Assembly (NCBI GenBank): GCA_963712055.1
Contig: CAVQGN010000007.1
Span: 147,103 to 211,102 of the forward strand
Origin: JAHBVL01 sp963712055
GTDB taxonomy: Bacteria; Chloroflexota; Chloroflexia; Thermomicrobiales; UBA6265
Length of the DNA stretch: 64,000 nucleotides
Direction of reading: 5' to 3'
Below, in pieces: positions 62,347 to 64,000 of the stretch; the first letter of the stretch is position 1, and each line of letters begins with the position of its first letter. The notes beneath the pieces were generated by a model. That model made no database searches. It saw only the letters and a list, made by a program, of their open reading frames with translations, and was not told the DNA's origin. Made by a program: the position numbers and the translations under genes.

Positions 62347-64000
62347 TTACTGCTGTCGACAGGTTCCGCCGCTGCAGATATCGAACTCGCCACAGCAATC
62401 AAAGTTTTGCGCACATCCAGCTGCGTCTCTGGGGACGCAGCATTCTCCGTTCACGCAAACTTGATCGCAGTAACCACCGCAAAAACCGCAGTTATCGACA
62501 TCGTTCAAGAGATCTCTGCAGACACCGTCGCAACACGTTCCAGAACCGCCGGTATCAAGCGCGCATTCGCCGTCCCGGTTCAGGGAATTGCACCCGCCAC
62601 CGTCGCAGGTGTATACCTCGCATTGATTGGGATGGGTTCCGCAATCCTCCACGTCGCAGCAGTACAGGCCAGGTGTTGGCGTGATGCAGGTGACACCGCC
62701 GGTCCCAACGTCGCAACAGACACCGTCGCTGAGCCCACAAGTAGGACCGACACCACATTTGCACTCGCCAGTGGAGGAATCACAGACTTCGTTCGTTGCG
62801 CAGATCACGTTGAGGCAGAGATCCGGAGGGGGTGTTGTGGCGGTGGTCGTCGGTGTCACACACCCTCCCTCACCATCACATACCGTATTGCCTACGCAGG
62901 TCGTCATCGACCCGCAGACGCCCTCGTTGCAGACCCCGACGAGGCAATCATCAGGAATCGTCAGCGAAGCACAACTGACTCCGCAGTCGCCGCAATTGGT
63001 GGCATCGGCGTCGGTATCGACACAGGTTCCGCCGCAGCAGGTTTCGTTTGGTTCCTGGCAGTCTGGGAGCGACGGACAGCAGAGCGATGCCGAGATGCAA
63101 ACGCCGTCGCAGCATTTCTCGGTAGCGTTGTAACAGCAGTCTTCGCCACAAGCGAAGGCGTCTACCGCACAGCAGAAGGGGTCGCCAGACTGGTTGCATC
63201 GGCTGCCCGAGCAGCATTCACCACCACAGCAGTTGTCGGCGTCAGCACAACAGGCGTTGTCCCGGTCGCTCCCGCAGGTGAAGGTGCCATCTGGGCAGCA
63301 AACGTCGATTTCCGGGGCACGGTTACATTGACCGGCGTCGCAGCAAACACCATTGCAGCATTCCTGGGCGGCGTTGTCACAGCAAGCGTTCGCCGCATCT
63401 GAGCCGCAAACGAACGAACCCTCGGCGCAGCAGATATCGGGTTCCGGACCGCGGTTGCACTGATTTGCCGCGCAGCAGGCACCGTCGCAGCAGGCTTCAG
63501 ATTGGGTGTCGCAGCAGACGTTGTCGCCTTCGCAGTAGAACTGGGAGCCGTCGAGCACACAGGTGCCGTCGCAGCAGATCCCGTTGCCACCGCTGGGACC
63601 GTCGACCCCGTCACAAGCATCGCCGTTGAAGAGCGGATTGACCTCGCAGAGCTGGATACCGGAGCAGGCTTCGCAATCCGGGCAATTGCCCTGTTCGCCG
63701 CGAGGGATGACATCGCAGAAGTTGTCGGTTGGATCGCAGACCCAGCAGGCTTCTTCGCCCTGGTTGAGTTCGACACAGTCACCGGCATTGCAGCACTGGG
63801 TGGCGGGATCGATACAAACCGGGGATCCGTCCGGATTGACGCAGCATTCCTGGTCGGCTTCACAGCAGAGACCGACGCCCGAATCGAAACCGCTTGGGCA
63901 ATAGATCTTGTCGGCCGGACAGCAATCGCGCTCGTAGCGGCCGTCATCGTCGTCATCGTCAGCGGGGAAGACTCCACCGAACGGTTCGAAACAGGTGCCG
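62347..64000 (-). CDS. Very large cysteine-rich protein, N-terminus beyond the window
   Basis: The frame is open from the right edge to the stop at 62347, at least 550 residues, so the start lies outside. The first visible part holds an acidic run (ADDDDDDGRYERDCCP), then cysteine repeats of the same style as the other exported proteins: ACCDGACCAANQCN, CCNGVCCDAGQCN, and NCGDCGVSC. Spacing of CC pairs is regular to the end (CCGEFDICSGGTC). Probably exported; its leader cannot be seen. The upstream position in the same direction suggests linkage with the ATP-grasp array, separated by one hairpin. Confidence 0.75.
   Translation of the reverse strand, partial: GTCFEPFGGVFPADDDDDDGRYERDCCPADKIYCPSGFDSGVGLCCEADQECCVNPDGSPVCIDPATQCCNAGDCVELNQGEEACWVCDPTDNFCDVIPRGEQGNCPDCEACSGIQLCEVNPLFNGDACDGVDGPSGGNGICCDGTCVLDGSQFYCEGDNVCCDTQSEACCDGACCAANQCNRGPEPDICCAEGSFVCGSDAANACCDNAAQECCNGVCCDAGQCNRAPEIDVCCPDGTFTCGSDRDNACCADADNCCGGECCSGSRCNQSGDPFCCAVDAFACGEDCCYNATEKCCDGVCISASLCCPSLPDCQEPNETCCGGTCVDTDADATNCGDCGVSCASLTIPDDCLVGVCNEGVCGSMTTCVGNTVCDGEGGCVTPTTTATTPPPDLCLNVICATNEVCDSSTGECKCGVGPTCGLSDGVCCDVGTGGVTCITPTPGLYCCDVEDCGTHPNQCEVYTCDGGGCNSLNRDGECALDTGGSGTCCDGVCRDLLNDVDNCGFCGGYCDQVCVNGECCVPRDAAGCAQNFDCCGEFDICSGGTCRQQ

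Noticed and set aside
62317..63402. A 361-residue plus-strand frame opposite the cysteine-rich gene
   Set aside because: Its alanine/valine-rich low-complexity sequence mirrors the cysteine codons of the real gene on the other strand.

Overview
The window is about 64 kb of high-GC bacterial chromosome. It most resembles a member of the Chloroflexota, class Thermomicrobia or a relative. This is inference from gene content: F420-type enzymes (an LLM-class oxidoreductase and a DDN-type nitroreductase-like protein), a short Actinobacteria-like xylose isomerase, and several exported proteins that share an N-terminal MDxKRFDxLxRxLAxGxSRR twin-arginine leader. There is no rRNA, tRNA, CRISPR array or complete insertion sequence.

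Left third (0-31 kb): a catabolic region, mostly on the minus strand. It holds TspO, two enolase-superfamily enzymes, an AlkZ/YcaQ-like protein, an acetamidase/formamidase, a ceramidase-like hydrolase, two metal-dependent amidohydrolases with a DapA-family aldolase, a deacetylase-like amidohydrolase between two paralogous secreted proteins, a hydroxyurea/streptomycin-kinase-like phosphotransferase, a threonine-degradation group (tdh, kbl, SDR), a VOC protein, an ArsR plus SRPBCC pair with a clear promoter/operator, a class III aminotransferase, an LLM oxidoreductase and xylose isomerase. Tandem repeat arrays (86, 65, 35 and 65 bp units) sit at or near the 3' ends of minus-strand genes.

Middle (31-48 kb): a broken-up phage head module. 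A small membrane protein, a terminase large subunit and a 114-aa protein (31.9-33.9 kb) are separated from a major capsid protein (39.7-40.6 kb) by three unrelated minus-strand genes. Two further pieces of capsid-gene 3' end (42.06-42.12 and 46.75-46.89 kb) flank a 4.7 kb island with a Usp-CBS protein and a P-type cation ATPase. A 35 bp direct repeat is identical in these two pieces. A tandem-domain formylglycine-generating-enzyme-like protein follows.

Right (48-64 kb): a secreted double CAP-domain protein with calcium-binding-type repeats, a DUF4389-type membrane protein, and then the most unusual part of the window. This is an array of five genes (51.1-62.3 kb, minus strand) related to cyanophycin synthetase CphA. 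All keep an ATP-grasp ligase core. In all of them the C-terminal Mur-ligase half has lost its ATP-binding P-loop, and it is shortened to different degrees or missing. One is fused to an N-terminal alpha-helical, toroid-like domain. Four of the five are packed with 8-nt (ATGNNTGA) or 4-nt overlaps, suggesting coupled translation. A very large cysteine-rich protein lies upstream and runs off the right edge. I suggest the array makes an unknown amino-acid-based polymer or peptide; this is inference.

Caution: five genes contain one to three clean reading-frame breaks with conserved sequence continuing in another frame. They look more like base-calling indels than old pseudogenes. I report these genes with full joined extents.
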